DNA of 8,921 nt, taken from Fidelibacterota bacterium. GTDB lineage: Bacteria; Marinisomatota; Marinisomatia; SCGC-AAA003-L08; GCA-002719095. The stretch lies in the NCBI GenBank assembly GCA_002705575.1, contig PAHI01000018.1, positions 1 through 8,921 of the forward strand, written 5' to 3'. Below the pieces are notes generated by a model. That model had not been told where the DNA came from, ran no database searches, and saw nothing but the letters and a program-made list of their open reading frames with translations. This document shows positions 1 to 7,094 of this stretch, piece by piece. Position 1 is the stretch's first letter. The number at the start of each line of letters is the position of its first letter. A program made the translations under genes and the position numbers.

Positions 1-1
1 A

Positions 2-340
2 AATTTAAATAAATTTGATTTATTAAGAACTTTTGTGAAGTTTACTTCACAGGTAATTAAATTAAATGTCGAAAAATTTATTTTAAAGAATCATAGAGTT
101 AATAAATTGATTATAAGCGGAGGTGGAGTTTACAATACTACTCTTGTCAATGATATAAAAAAAGACTTAGATATTCCTGTGTTTAATATAATAGATTATG
201 GTATTGAGCCAAAAATGAAAGAGAGTCTCTTAATGTCAATATTAGGTTATGCAAAGGTTAATAATATAAATAGTAATATGCCAAGTGTTACAGGAGCATC
301 AAATGATGTTGTCCTAGGAGAGATATATGAACCTAAATAA
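2..340 (+). CDS. anmK: Anhydro-N-acetylmuramic acid kinase, C-terminal part (5' end outside window)
   Basis: AnmK phosphorylates 1,6-anhydro-MurNAc while opening the anhydro ring, giving MurNAc-6-phosphate in cytoplasmic recycling of peptidoglycan. The frame is open to the left edge, so this is a partial gene of 112 residues, roughly the last third of a family that is usually near 370. The visible part carries the family's nucleotide-fold segment IISGGGVYNTTL, an acidic PKMKES stretch in the place of the usual D.KEA helix, and the C-terminal signature PSVTGASNDVVLG followed by EIY. A GTG at 35 is only an internal codon, because similarity continues upstream of it. The stop overlaps the next gene by 14 bases, so this heads, or continues, the left operon. 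Family assignment is from remembered motifs and I consider it firm. Confidence 0.9.
   Translation, partial: NLNKFDLLRTFVKFTSQVIKLNVEKFILKNHRVNKLIISGGGVYNTTLVNDIKKDLDIPVFNIIDYGIEPKMKESLLMSILGYAKVNNINSNMPSVTGASNDVVLGEIYEPK
316..320 (+). promoter_or_regulatory. Ribosome binding site of the phosphomannomutase gene
   Basis: AGGAG lies inside the 3' end of anmK, six bases before the ATG at 327. It is the clearest Shine-Dalgarno on the + strand of the window and fixes the start of the downstream gene, allowing initiation independent of anmK termination. Confidence 0.65.
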
Positions 341-1694
341 TAATATTTTTAGAGAATATGATATTAGAGGAATTGCTGATTTAGATTTTGATGGAGAATT
401 CCCATTCTTGCTGGGAAAGGCTTTTGGAACTTTTGTTGTTAAAAATAAATCTAAGAATATTGCTGTAAGTGGTGATGTTAGGTTAAGTACGAATAGATTA
501 AAAAAAGATTTTATTAAAGGCTTAAAGGAAACGGGAGTTAATGTTATTGATATTGGTGTAATCCCAACACCTATAAACTATTTTTCTAATTTCTATCTTC
601 AAATTGATGGTTCTGTTCAAATTACAGGTAGCCATAATCCTGCAGATTATAATGGATTTAAATTTACTTTTCAAAAAAAACCTTTTTTTGGTAAAGATAT
701 TCAGTCTTTATACAAAATTATGCTTCAAAAAAAATATGTCGAAAGCAGAGGAGGTGTAACTAAAATTGATGTCATCGATGCATATATTAAAGATATAGTT
801 TCAAGGTTTGATATTAATAAAAAAATTAGAGTCTTAATGGATTGTGGAAATGCTGCTGGATGTATTGTCGCTCCTCAAATTTTTAAAAAATTAAATATAG
901 AAATTGAAGAAATGTATTGTGATGTAGATGGTAGTTTTCCGAATCATCATCCAGATCCTACTGTTGACAGTAACTTGGATGATCTTATTGCAAGAATTAA
1001 GGAAAGTACTTTTGATTTAGGTGTCGCTTATGATGGAGATGCTGATCGTGTCGTTTGCGTAGATTCTAATGGTAATATTATAAGGTCAGATGTTTTGATG
1101 TGTCTTTTTATAAAAGATATTTTAAAGAATAGTAATCAAAAAATTATTTATGATGTAAAGTGTTCTTCTATTGTAAAAAATGTAATTTTAGCAAAAAATG
1201 GAGTTCCTATAGAATGGAAAACAGGACATTCATTAATTAAGAGTAAAATGAGTTTAGAAAAAGCTATTTTTGGAGGAGAAATGAGTGGGCACTTATTTTT
1301 TGCAGATGATTATTATGGATATGATGATGCTATATATGTCTCTTTAAGGCTAATTCAAATTTTATTAAAAAGGAATCAGAGTCTTTTAGCTATGGTTTCA
1401 GAAATTCCTAAATACTTCTGTACTAATGAATTAAGGTTTGAGTGTGAAGATGATAATAGAAAATTTTATATAATGAAAGAGTTGGAAATATTTTTTAAGA
1501 AAAAATATAAATGTTCGAGTATTGATGGTGTTAAGGTATTTATTAATACAGGTTGGGGGCTCCTAAGAGCTTCAAATACTCAGCCAGTCATTGTTTGCAG
1601 ACTTGAATCAAAGACTAGCGAAGGATTAGATGAAATAAAAAGTATTTTTTCATCTAAGCTTTCTGAGTTTAGAGGTATTGATTTTGAGTTTTAA
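327..1694 (+). CDS. Phosphomannomutase/phosphoglucomutase (AlgC-type alpha-D-phosphohexomutase)
   Basis: This enzyme interconverts hexose 6-phosphate and hexose 1-phosphate (mannose and/or glucose) in the cytoplasm, feeding nucleotide-sugar synthesis. The 455-residue protein has all four phosphohexomutase sites in order: N-terminal FREYDIRG (8-15), the phosphoserine loop TGSHNP (100-105, Ser102 catalytic), the metal loop DGDADR (236-241, the usual DGDGDR with Ala for Gly), the sugar-specificity loop GGEMSGH (316-322), and the phosphate-binding loop RASNTQP (414-420). FPNHHPDP (204-211) and WKTGHSLIK (297-305) are typical of the AlgC/ManB group rather than GlmM. Length is normal and the gene looks intact. 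It overlaps anmK by 14 bases and the prenyl synthase by 11. The downstream PGI/PMI gene would supply its 6-phosphate substrate. Whether mannose or glucose is preferred cannot be read from the sequence; a manB/algC type symbol would fit. Confidence 0.93.
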   Translation: MNLNNNIFREYDIRGIADLDFDGEFPFLLGKAFGTFVVKNKSKNIAVSGDVRLSTNRLKKDFIKGLKETGVNVIDIGVIPTPINYFSNFYLQIDGSVQITGSHNPADYNGFKFTFQKKPFFGKDIQSLYKIMLQKKYVESRGGVTKIDVIDAYIKDIVSRFDINKKIRVLMDCGNAAGCIVAPQIFKKLNIEIEEMYCDVDGSFPNHHPDPTVDSNLDDLIARIKESTFDLGVAYDGDADRVVCVDSNGNIIRSDVLMCLFIKDILKNSNQKIIYDVKCSSIVKNVILAKNGVPIEWKTGHSLIKSKMSLEKAIFGGEMSGHLFFADDYYGYDDAIYVSLRLIQILLKRNQSLLAMVSEIPKYFCTNELRFECEDDNRKFYIMKELEIFFKKKYKCSSIDGVKVFINTGWGLLRASNTQPVIVCRLESKTSEGLDEIKSIFSSKLSEFRGIDFEF

Positions 1695-2637
1695 TAAAAT
1701 AATTAATCAATTTAGAAAAACAATTGATACTAATTTGAAGAAAATATACTTTCAGGGGCCTAGCAATATGGTTGAAACTGCTAATTTTGTTATGTCTGCT
1801 AAGGGTAAAAGAATTCGTCCTGTTTTAACGATGATGTCGTGCGATGTTCTAGGAGGTAAGGTTGAACAGTCTATTGATGTGGGGATTGCTATAGAGTTAT
1901 TGCATAATTTCACATTGGTTCATGATGATATAATGGATGGAGATAGTATGAGGCATGGACAGCCGACGGTTCATAAAAAATGGGATATTGGTACTGGGGT
2001 TCTAACAGGAGACTCGCTATTATGGCTATCTCTTCATGTATTAAGAAATGTCGATTATGATAGGGAGCAAATCTTGTTGAAATTTATTGATGCTATTAAG
2101 ATAGTATGTGAAGGACAGGCTTATGATAAGATGTTTGAAAGCAAAGATTACATTACGACAAATGAATATGAGAGTATGATTAGCATGAAAACAGGTTATA
2201 TGATTGGTCTATGCAGTGAATTAGGTGCTATTTGCTCTAAGTCAGACGCTGATATTCAGCAAAAAATGAAGGAGTATGGATTAGAGATTGGTAAAGCATA
2301 TCAGATTCAAGATGATTATATGGAGATGTATTCAACTGAAAAGATTATGAAAAAAAGTTTAAAAAGTGATATTGAATTAAACAAAAAAACATATATGGTT
2401 TGCTTAGCTTCTGATATTGATCCTATTGGGTTAAGTGATATTTTAAATTCAAGGCAAAGTTCGAAACATAAAATGAAATTATTAAGAAAGTATTTTGAGG
2501 AGTTAAATGTAAAAGACAGAGTTATTGAAGAAATTGATAAATCTTTTAAAAAGGCTGAAACGATATTAAGAGAAATTGATTTTAAAAAGGATTATTTGTT
2601 TAAATTGAATGAATATTTAAAAAATAGGCGGTATTAA
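1684..2637 (+). CDS. Polyprenyl diphosphate synthase, probably geranylgeranyl-type (short chain)
   Basis: A trans-prenyltransferase that condenses isopentenyl diphosphate with an allylic diphosphate. In 317-residue numbering it has GKRIRP (41-46), the first Asp-rich motif DDIMD (81-85) followed by RHGQPTVHKKW, the KT pair (169-170), and the second Asp-rich motif in GKAYQIQDDYME (210-214 for DDYME), then KKTY. Glu214 replaces the usual last Asp of the second motif. The residue five before the first motif is Phe76. In known enzymes a bulky residue there stops the chain at about C20, while long-chain quinone-type synthases have Ala, so I infer GGPP or FPP. No ATG is available near the 5' end. 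TTG codons stand at 1678 and 1684; AGAGG at 1671-1675 is eight bases from 1684 but only two from 1678, so 1684 is preferred. It overlaps the mutase by 11 bases and the next gene by one. Confidence 0.88.
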   Translation: MSFNKIINQFRKTIDTNLKKIYFQGPSNMVETANFVMSAKGKRIRPVLTMMSCDVLGGKVEQSIDVGIAIELLHNFTLVHDDIMDGDSMRHGQPTVHKKWDIGTGVLTGDSLLWLSLHVLRNVDYDREQILLKFIDAIKIVCEGQAYDKMFESKDYITTNEYESMISMKTGYMIGLCSELGAICSKSDADIQQKMKEYGLEIGKAYQIQDDYMEMYSTEKIMKKSLKSDIELNKKTYMVCLASDIDPIGLSDILNSRQSSKHKMKLLRKYFEELNVKDRVIEEIDKSFKKAETILREIDFKKDYLFKLNEYLKNRRY

Positions 2638-3683
2638 TGAGTTTTTCGAATCAAAGTGTTAGCGAAATAGATGTACACAATATGAGAGAACAAATTGAGT
2701 CTATATATATACAAATAAAAGATTCGTTGAATCTTATGAATGATTTTATAAAAAAAGATTCTAGTTATAAAAATATTATTTATAGATATGATAATATTTT
2801 GATTATTGGAATGGGAGGGTCAGCTATAGGAGCAGATTTTGCTAGGACAATAATTCAGCAAGACTCATTATTGCCTGTTTTTGTTGTTAGAGATTATTTT
2901 ATTCCTGGATGGGTAAATAATAAAACTTTTGTAATTGCATGTTCTTATTCAGGTAATACAGAAGAAACATTGACTGCATATAATCAATGTTTAAATAGAA
3001 AATGTATGTCAATTGTAATTTCAACAGGAGGAAAAATTGTTGAAATTGCAAATGCTAATAATATAGGAGTTTTAAAAATACCTGAAGGCTTTCAGCCTAG
3101 AGCTGCAATAGGATATTCTTTAACTTTGTTTTTGTTATTGTTTAAGGAACTTGGAATTATTAAAGATGATCTTATTGGTGATTTAGATATTGTTATAAAA
3201 AATAAGCTAGGACTACATTATGTTAATCAAGCCAAATTAATTGCTAATAAATTACATGGAACGTTGCCTATTATTTATTCTTCAGAAGGGTATATGTCTG
3301 TTTTAGCAATAAGGTTAAAAAGTCAATTAGCTGAGAATGCAAAGATGCTTTCATACCAAAGTACACTTCCTGAACAAAATCATAATGAAATTGAAGGATG
3401 GTGTAATCAAAAAAAAATAATGTCTCTTATTTCCGTTGTATGGTTGAAAGATGTAGATGATTCCATATTTATTAAAAAAGGGATGCACAATGTAAAAAAA
3501 ATTATAAAAAATCATCCTTATCAGCATGTAGATATTGAAGTTGATAAAGGTACATTTTTAGAAAGAATTTATGCTATGATTCATTTTGTAGATTGGATAA
3601 GTTTTTATTTAGCTATTTTATATAAAAGTAACCCTGCTTTAATAGGTAATATTTTACGATTAAAATCCTCTCATAAAGAATGA
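2637..3683 (+). CDS. Bifunctional phosphoglucose/phosphomannose isomerase (SIS-domain family)
   Basis: This family isomerises fructose-6-P to glucose-6-P or mannose-6-P in the cytoplasm. The 348-residue protein has two SIS (sugar isomerase) domains, about 45-170 and 195-345. The first shows GMGGSAIGADFAR (58-70) and the phosphate-binding SYSGNTEET (103-111), then PRAAIGYS (154-161). The second shows AENAK (232-236) and EQNHNE (246-251). By spacing to the studied archaeal PGI/PMI, Glu233 and His249 match the proton-transfer Glu and ring-opening His, and Lys343 near the C-terminus matches the third catalytic residue; this mapping is from memory. Start ATG shares one base with the previous stop (TAATG), with a weak AGG at 2626-2628. 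In the operon it sits downstream of the mutase, so the two together lead from Fru6P to Man1P or Glc1P. It might also be the cell's only glycolytic PGI, which cannot be judged here. Confidence 0.9.
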   Translation: MSFSNQSVSEIDVHNMREQIESIYIQIKDSLNLMNDFIKKDSSYKNIIYRYDNILIIGMGGSAIGADFARTIIQQDSLLPVFVVRDYFIPGWVNNKTFVIACSYSGNTEETLTAYNQCLNRKCMSIVISTGGKIVEIANANNIGVLKIPEGFQPRAAIGYSLTLFLLLFKELGIIKDDLIGDLDIVIKNKLGLHYVNQAKLIANKLHGTLPIIYSSEGYMSVLAIRLKSQLAENAKMLSYQSTLPEQNHNEIEGWCNQKKIMSLISVVWLKDVDDSIFIKKGMHNVKKIIKNHPYQHVDIEVDKGTFLERIYAMIHFVDWISFYLAILYKSNPALIGNILRLKSSHKE

Positions 3684-4240
3684 ATTTAGTAAATGTAGAT
3701 AAAATATTCTATGATTCTGAAGCTAAAGGTTATGGTGTTAAGCTTATTTCATATCAAGGTAATGAAAGTTTGGTGATTATTATTGGCACAGATGATGCTA
3801 AAGAGATATCATTAGCCAAAGAAAGAGTACAGCTACCTAGGCCATCTACTCATGATTTGTTAGTAAAAATCATGGAGTCTGTCAATTTGAGATTTAAGAA
3901 AATTGTAATATATGATTATAAATTAGGAACTTTTTTTTCAAAAATAATTCTTGAAGGTGTTGGCTTAGGTGAGATTACTATAGATGCAAGGCCCAGTGAT
4001 TCAATTATTTTAAGTTTACGTTCTGGTTGTGCTCTGTATATTGATGATATTGTTTTTAAAAAATCATCTATTAGAGAAATAAAAGAAATGCCTATAAAAC
4101 CTGACAATGATGATTTTAAGCTTAGTAATGAATCAATCTTAAATAATTTGAATAAAGCTCTCAGTGAAGCAATAAATATGGAAAAGTATGAAAAAGCTGC
4201 TGAGTTAAGAGATAAAATTAATACATTATCTAAAAAATAA
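3680..4240 (+). CDS. Bifunctional nuclease (BFN/DUF151) domain protein with C-terminal UVR motif
   Basis: The first about 130 residues match the bifunctional nuclease family, whose plant founding members degrade RNA and DNA; the bacterial role is not settled. Typical segments are the early IIIGTDDAKEI, RPSTHDL (54-60), and the signature IDARPSDSI (101-109) followed by SLRSGCALYIDD. After an acidic linker (about 136-150), residues 152-185 form a UVR motif, LxxALxxAIxxEKYEKAAELRDKI, the short helical hairpin that mediates UvrB-UvrC contact and occurs in other nucleases and stress proteins. The BFN-UVR architecture is common in Bacteroidota-like genomes. The start overlaps the previous stop as ATGA, with no clear Shine-Dalgarno, so translational coupling is likely. 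Its 3' end overlaps the oppositely directed rnc by 11 bases. Any link to nucleotide excision repair is inference. Confidence 0.85.
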   Translation: MNLVNVDKIFYDSEAKGYGVKLISYQGNESLVIIIGTDDAKEISLAKERVQLPRPSTHDLLVKIMESVNLRFKKIVIYDYKLGTFFSKIILEGVGLGEITIDARPSDSIILSLRSGCALYIDDIVFKKSSIREIKEMPIKPDNDDFKLSNESILNNLNKALSEAINMEKYEKAAELRDKINTLSKK

Positions 4241-4880
4241 ACTTTTTATTTAAATATATTAAAGCCCTTCTAGATGCTTTTTTTTCACTTTCTTTTTTAC
4301 TAACTCCATTAGATTTATAGCTTTTATTTAGAGATTTGATAGTGATTACTGTTGAAAAAATGTTATTAATTTCTTTCTGCGTTTTGAAGAAAGGTTTAGA
4401 AGATTTTATTTTATTGCAGAATTCAATTAGCTGCCCTTTGTAATTCATTTCAGTTCTGTATAAATCTATATTGTCCAACAATGTAGTTTCTATAAATTTT
4501 TTAGCTTGATTAATATCTGAATCTAATGTTATAGCTCCAATAGTAGATTCGTAACAGTCTGATATAATTTTATCATTTAAATTTTGTAAGGATTTTCCAG
4601 TTGTTATATATTTATTTATATTTATTTTTTTTGATACTTTAGATAATGTTTTATAGTTTATAATACTTGCTCTTTGTTTGCTCAATTCTCCCTCAGAATT
4701 TTTTTTATATTTATTGAACAATGAATTGGTTACAACAAAATTAAGGATGGCATCTCCTAAAAATTCTAATCTTTGATAATTTTTCATTTGATCTGAACTA
4801 TACGATGGATGAGTTAATGCCTGTTTGAGTATTTCTTTGTTTTTGAAAGTGTAGTTTATACTATCTTCAATCTTTTTCAT
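4230..4880 (-). CDS. rnc: Ribonuclease III
   Basis: RNase III cleaves double-stranded RNA in rRNA maturation and mRNA turnover. The 216-residue protein has an N-terminal endonuclease domain (about 1-138) with QRLEFLGDAIL (36-46) carrying Glu39 and Asp43, EGELSKQRA (63-71), and SDCYES (107-112) carrying Asp108 and Glu111, which together form the metal-binding site. A C-terminal double-stranded RNA-binding domain spans about 145-212, with the basic final helix KKASRRALIYL. The first position of the signature is Gln36 where most members have Glu (ERLEFLGD). The ATG overlaps the end of fabF by 14 bases; no strong Shine-Dalgarno is visible, so coupling to fabF translation is likely. rnc next to fabF matches the classical fab-rnc gene order. 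It is slightly short, within the family range, and appears intact. Confidence 0.95.
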   Translation of the reverse strand: MKKIEDSINYTFKNKEILKQALTHPSYSSDQMKNYQRLEFLGDAILNFVVTNSLFNKYKKNSEGELSKQRASIINYKTLSKVSKKININKYITTGKSLQNLNDKIISDCYESTIGAITLDSDINQAKKFIETTLLDNIDLYRTEMNYKGQLIEFCNKIKSSKPFFKTQKEINNIFSTVITIKSLNKSYKSNGVSKKESEKKASRRALIYLNKKFIF

Positions 4881-6108
4881 TGTATTTGCTTAGAGTTAGT
4901 GTAGCATTATGACCGCCAAATCCAAATGAATTACTTAGTGCATTATCAATTTTCTTGACAATGCTTTCGTTTGGTACATAGTTTAAGTCACAAAGAGGAT
5001 CAATGTTTTTATAATTTATTGTTGGTGTAATAGTGGAATTTTTTATAGATAAAATTGTAGCAATAGCTTCTAGTGCTCCTGAAGCACCTAATGAGTGTCC
5101 AATCATCGATTTTGTTGAACTTACATGTAAATTTTTAGATGATTTTTTAAAAACTTTTTTAATTGCGTTAGTTTCTATTATATCATTATGATAAGTAGAT
5201 GTGCCGTGTGCATTTATATACTGTATGTCATTAGTCTTTAATCTTGCTTCATTTATAGCTTGTTGCATTGATTGGATTGCTCCATGAGATTTTGGGTGAG
5301 GTGTTGTAATGTGATATGCGTCAGCACTTGCTCCAAACCCTTTTATTTCTGCATAAATTGTGGCTTTACGATTTATTGCATGCTGTAGTTCCTCAAGAAG
5401 AAGTATCCCCGCTCCTTCACTTATGACAAATCCATCTCTCTTTTTATCAAAAGGTCTACTAGCAGTTTTGTGATTTGAGTTTTTGCTTAATGCTTTCATA
5501 TTACTGAAGCCTGCAATTGACATTGGAGTTATAGATGCTTCTGCTCCGCCCGATATTATTATATCTGAGTATCCATGTTTTATATTTCTATAAGACTCTC
5601 CAATAGAGTGAGCACTTGAAGAGCAAGCTGATAAAATAGCGTAGTTTGTACCCTTGAAATTATATTTAATAGAAATGTATCCAGATGCAATATCTGGAAT
5701 CATAGAGGGAATAAAAAAAGGACTAACTTTCTTAGGATCTTTTAGTAATTTGGAATGTTGTTTTTCAAAAGTATTCATGCCTCCAATACCAGAGCTTACA
5801 ATTACTCCGGCTCTATTAGTATTAATCTTGCTTACATCAATTTTTGAGCTTTTGAGGGCTTGTTCTGCTGCTATTAAAGCAAATGCTGTAAATCTATCTA
5901 TTCTATTTAGTGTTTTACTATCTAAATAAGATTCTAGTTTGATGTTTGCTTCACCACCAATATGTACCTGATAATTACTTGTATCAAAAAGTGTTATAGG
6001 AGAAATTCCATTGAAACCATTAGATATTGATTCCCAATATTTTTTTATTGAGTTGCCAAGTGGAGAAATGACCCCCATACCAGTAATGACTACTCTATTA
6101 TTGGTCAT
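4867..6108 (-). CDS. fabF: 3-oxoacyl-ACP synthase II (beta-ketoacyl-ACP synthase)
   Basis: FabF elongates acyl-ACP by decarboxylative condensation with malonyl-ACP in type II fatty acid synthesis. The 413-residue length is standard. The thiolase-fold catalytic triad is present: Cys162 in [10 protein letters not shown] (161-170), His301 in HGTST (301-305), and His338 in GHSLGASG (337-344) with Lys333 before it. The C-terminal SFGFGGHNA (394-402) is canonical. The segment after the first His reads YHNDIIET, where most homologues have PxNDxxET, a mild variation. The start shares ATGA with the acpP stop, with only an A-rich stretch upstream, so expression is presumably coupled to acpP. It is the only ketoacyl synthase in this window; with FabH missing nearby, it is the only condensing enzyme visible here. 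Confidence 0.97.
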   Translation of the reverse strand: MTNNRVVITGMGVISPLGNSIKKYWESISNGFNGISPITLFDTSNYQVHIGGEANIKLESYLDSKTLNRIDRFTAFALIAAEQALKSSKIDVSKINTNRAGVIVSSGIGGMNTFEKQHSKLLKDPKKVSPFFIPSMIPDIASGYISIKYNFKGTNYAILSACSSSAHSIGESYRNIKHGYSDIIISGGAEASITPMSIAGFSNMKALSKNSNHKTASRPFDKKRDGFVISEGAGILLLEELQHAINRKATIYAEIKGFGASADAYHITTPHPKSHGAIQSMQQAINEARLKTNDIQYINAHGTSTYHNDIIETNAIKKVFKKSSKNLHVSSTKSMIGHSLGASGALEAIATILSIKNSTITPTINYKNIDPLCDLNYVPNESIVKKIDNALSNSFGFGGHNATLTLSKYNEKD

Positions 6109-6344
6109 TTATTTTGTTTTTTTTCTAGGAAACTCAATACTTTATCTAAATTATTTAAAGACTCAGCATCTTCATCAGATATTTCTATATTAAACTCTTC
6201 TTCAAGCTGCATGATTAACTCTACTTGATCTAGAGAGTCTGCTCCTAGATCACTTACAAAATCTGCTTCACTTGTTATTTTTTCTATATCAACAGCTAGT
6301 TTTTCAACAATTATATTAACGACTTTATCTTTTGTGTCAGACAT
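6105..6344 (-). CDS. acpP: Acyl carrier protein
   Basis: ACP carries growing acyl chains on a 4'-phosphopantetheine arm. The 79-residue, strongly acidic protein has the DSLDQVEL motif (36-43), with Ser37 as the pantetheinylation site, followed by the classic helix [16 protein letters not shown]. It ends in a short basic tail, KKQNK. It starts 12 bases downstream of the fabG stop and its stop overlaps the fabF start (ATGA). It has the best Shine-Dalgarno of the right block, as expected for the most abundant product of the cluster. Confidence 0.97.
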   Translation of the reverse strand: MSDTKDKVVNIIVEKLAVDIEKITSEADFVSDLGADSLDQVELIMQLEEEFNIEISDEDAESLNNLDKVLSFLEKKQNK

Positions 6345-6349
6345 TTTTT

Positions 6350-6355
6350 CTCCTT
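6350..6355 (-). promoter_or_regulatory. Strong ribosome binding site of acpP
   Basis: On the minus strand AAGGAG lies five bases before the acpP ATG and immediately after the fabG stop codon. It contrasts with the weak or absent Shine-Dalgarno sequences of the neighbouring fab genes and probably sets a higher ACP yield from the shared transcript. Confidence 0.7.
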
Positions 6356-6356
6356 A

Positions 6357-7094
6357 TTAAATTATGAGTCCACCATCAACTGAAATCACTTGGCCTGTAA
6401 TGTATGAAGCATCATCTGAACATAAAAAACAGACTAAATTTGCTACATCTTCAGGTATACCTATTTTTCTAAGAGTGATATTATTGCTAAATTTATTGAA
6501 TTCTAAATCTTTTGTCATATTTGTTTTTATAATTCCTGGAGCTACTGCGTTGATATTGATAGATTTTTTCCCATATTCTTTAGCTGCACTTTTTGTTAAA
6601 CCAATTAATCCTGATTTAGAGGCACAGTAATTAGCTTGACCAGGATTTCCATATATACCTACGACTGAAGTTATATTGACAATTTTTCCATAGTTTTTTT
6701 TTATCATACTTGGTAAAACTGATTTCATACAATTAAAAGATCCTTTTAAATTAGTTTCTATTACTTTATCCCATGAATTTTCAGACATCCGTAATAGAAT
6801 TTTATCATCTGTTATTCCAGCATTATTTATCAATAAATCAATTTCTCCCCATTTTTGAGTTATTTCTTTTATACTGTTTTGTATTTGGGTTAAATTTTTA
6901 ACATTAGCTTTAAATAAAAGAAGATCTCCAAAAGATTTTAATTCATCGTATGCAGTTTGCAGTGATTTATTTGATGTACTTATTAAAGCAACTTTTGAGC
7001 CTGATTTAAGTAGAGATTTAGAAATTTCTTTGCCAATACCCTTTGAGCCTCCGGTAATTAATGCTATTTTGTTTTTTAAATTATATTGGTTCAT
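6357..7094 (-). CDS. fabG: 3-oxoacyl-ACP reductase
   Basis: FabG performs the NADPH-dependent reduction of 3-oxoacyl-ACP to 3-hydroxyacyl-ACP. It is a classical short-chain dehydrogenase of 245 residues from the ATG at 7094. In that numbering it has the nucleotide loop TGGSKGIG (14-21), NNAG (90-93), and the catalytic tetrad Asn115, Ser143, Tyr156 and Lys160 (YCASK). NAVAPGIIKTNM and the C-terminal ITGQVISVDGG complete the FabG pattern. A TTG at 7106 would add four residues (MKKN) but gives a longer overlap with fabD and no better ribosome site, so the ATG, giving the usual family length, is preferred. The start overlaps fabD by 14 bases. Confidence 0.95.
   Translation of the reverse strand: MNQYNLKNKIALITGGSKGIGKEISKSLLKSGSKVALISTSNKSLQTAYDELKSFGDLLLFKANVKNLTQIQNSIKEITQKWGEIDLLINNAGITDDKILLRMSENSWDKVIETNLKGSFNCMKSVLPSMIKKNYGKIVNITSVVGIYGNPGQANYCASKSGLIGLTKSAAKEYGKKSININAVAPGIIKTNMTKDLEFNKFSNNITLRKIGIPEDVANLVCFLCSDDASYITGQVISVDGGLII

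Noticed and set aside
35..340. anmK fragment as a complete small gene starting at GTG 35
   Set aside because: The frame stays open to the window edge and AnmK-like sequence continues upstream, so it is the end of a longer gene.
3916..4107. Minus-strand open frame inside the BFN-UVR gene
   Set aside because: Lies opposite the conserved DARPSD signature; no independent support.
4231..4248. TAAAAA ... TTTTTA inverted repeat at the convergent junction
   Set aside because: Only A-T pairs over six bases in an A/T-rich region; too weak to call a terminator and expected by chance.
5654..5929. Open frame on the + strand inside fabF
   Set aside because: Antisense to conserved fabF coding sequence with no similarity I recognise; it is a shadow of the real gene.
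6364..6630. Open frame on the + strand inside fabG
   Set aside because: Mirrors the conserved fabG frame and begins in its C-terminal codons; no ribosome site or recognisable product.
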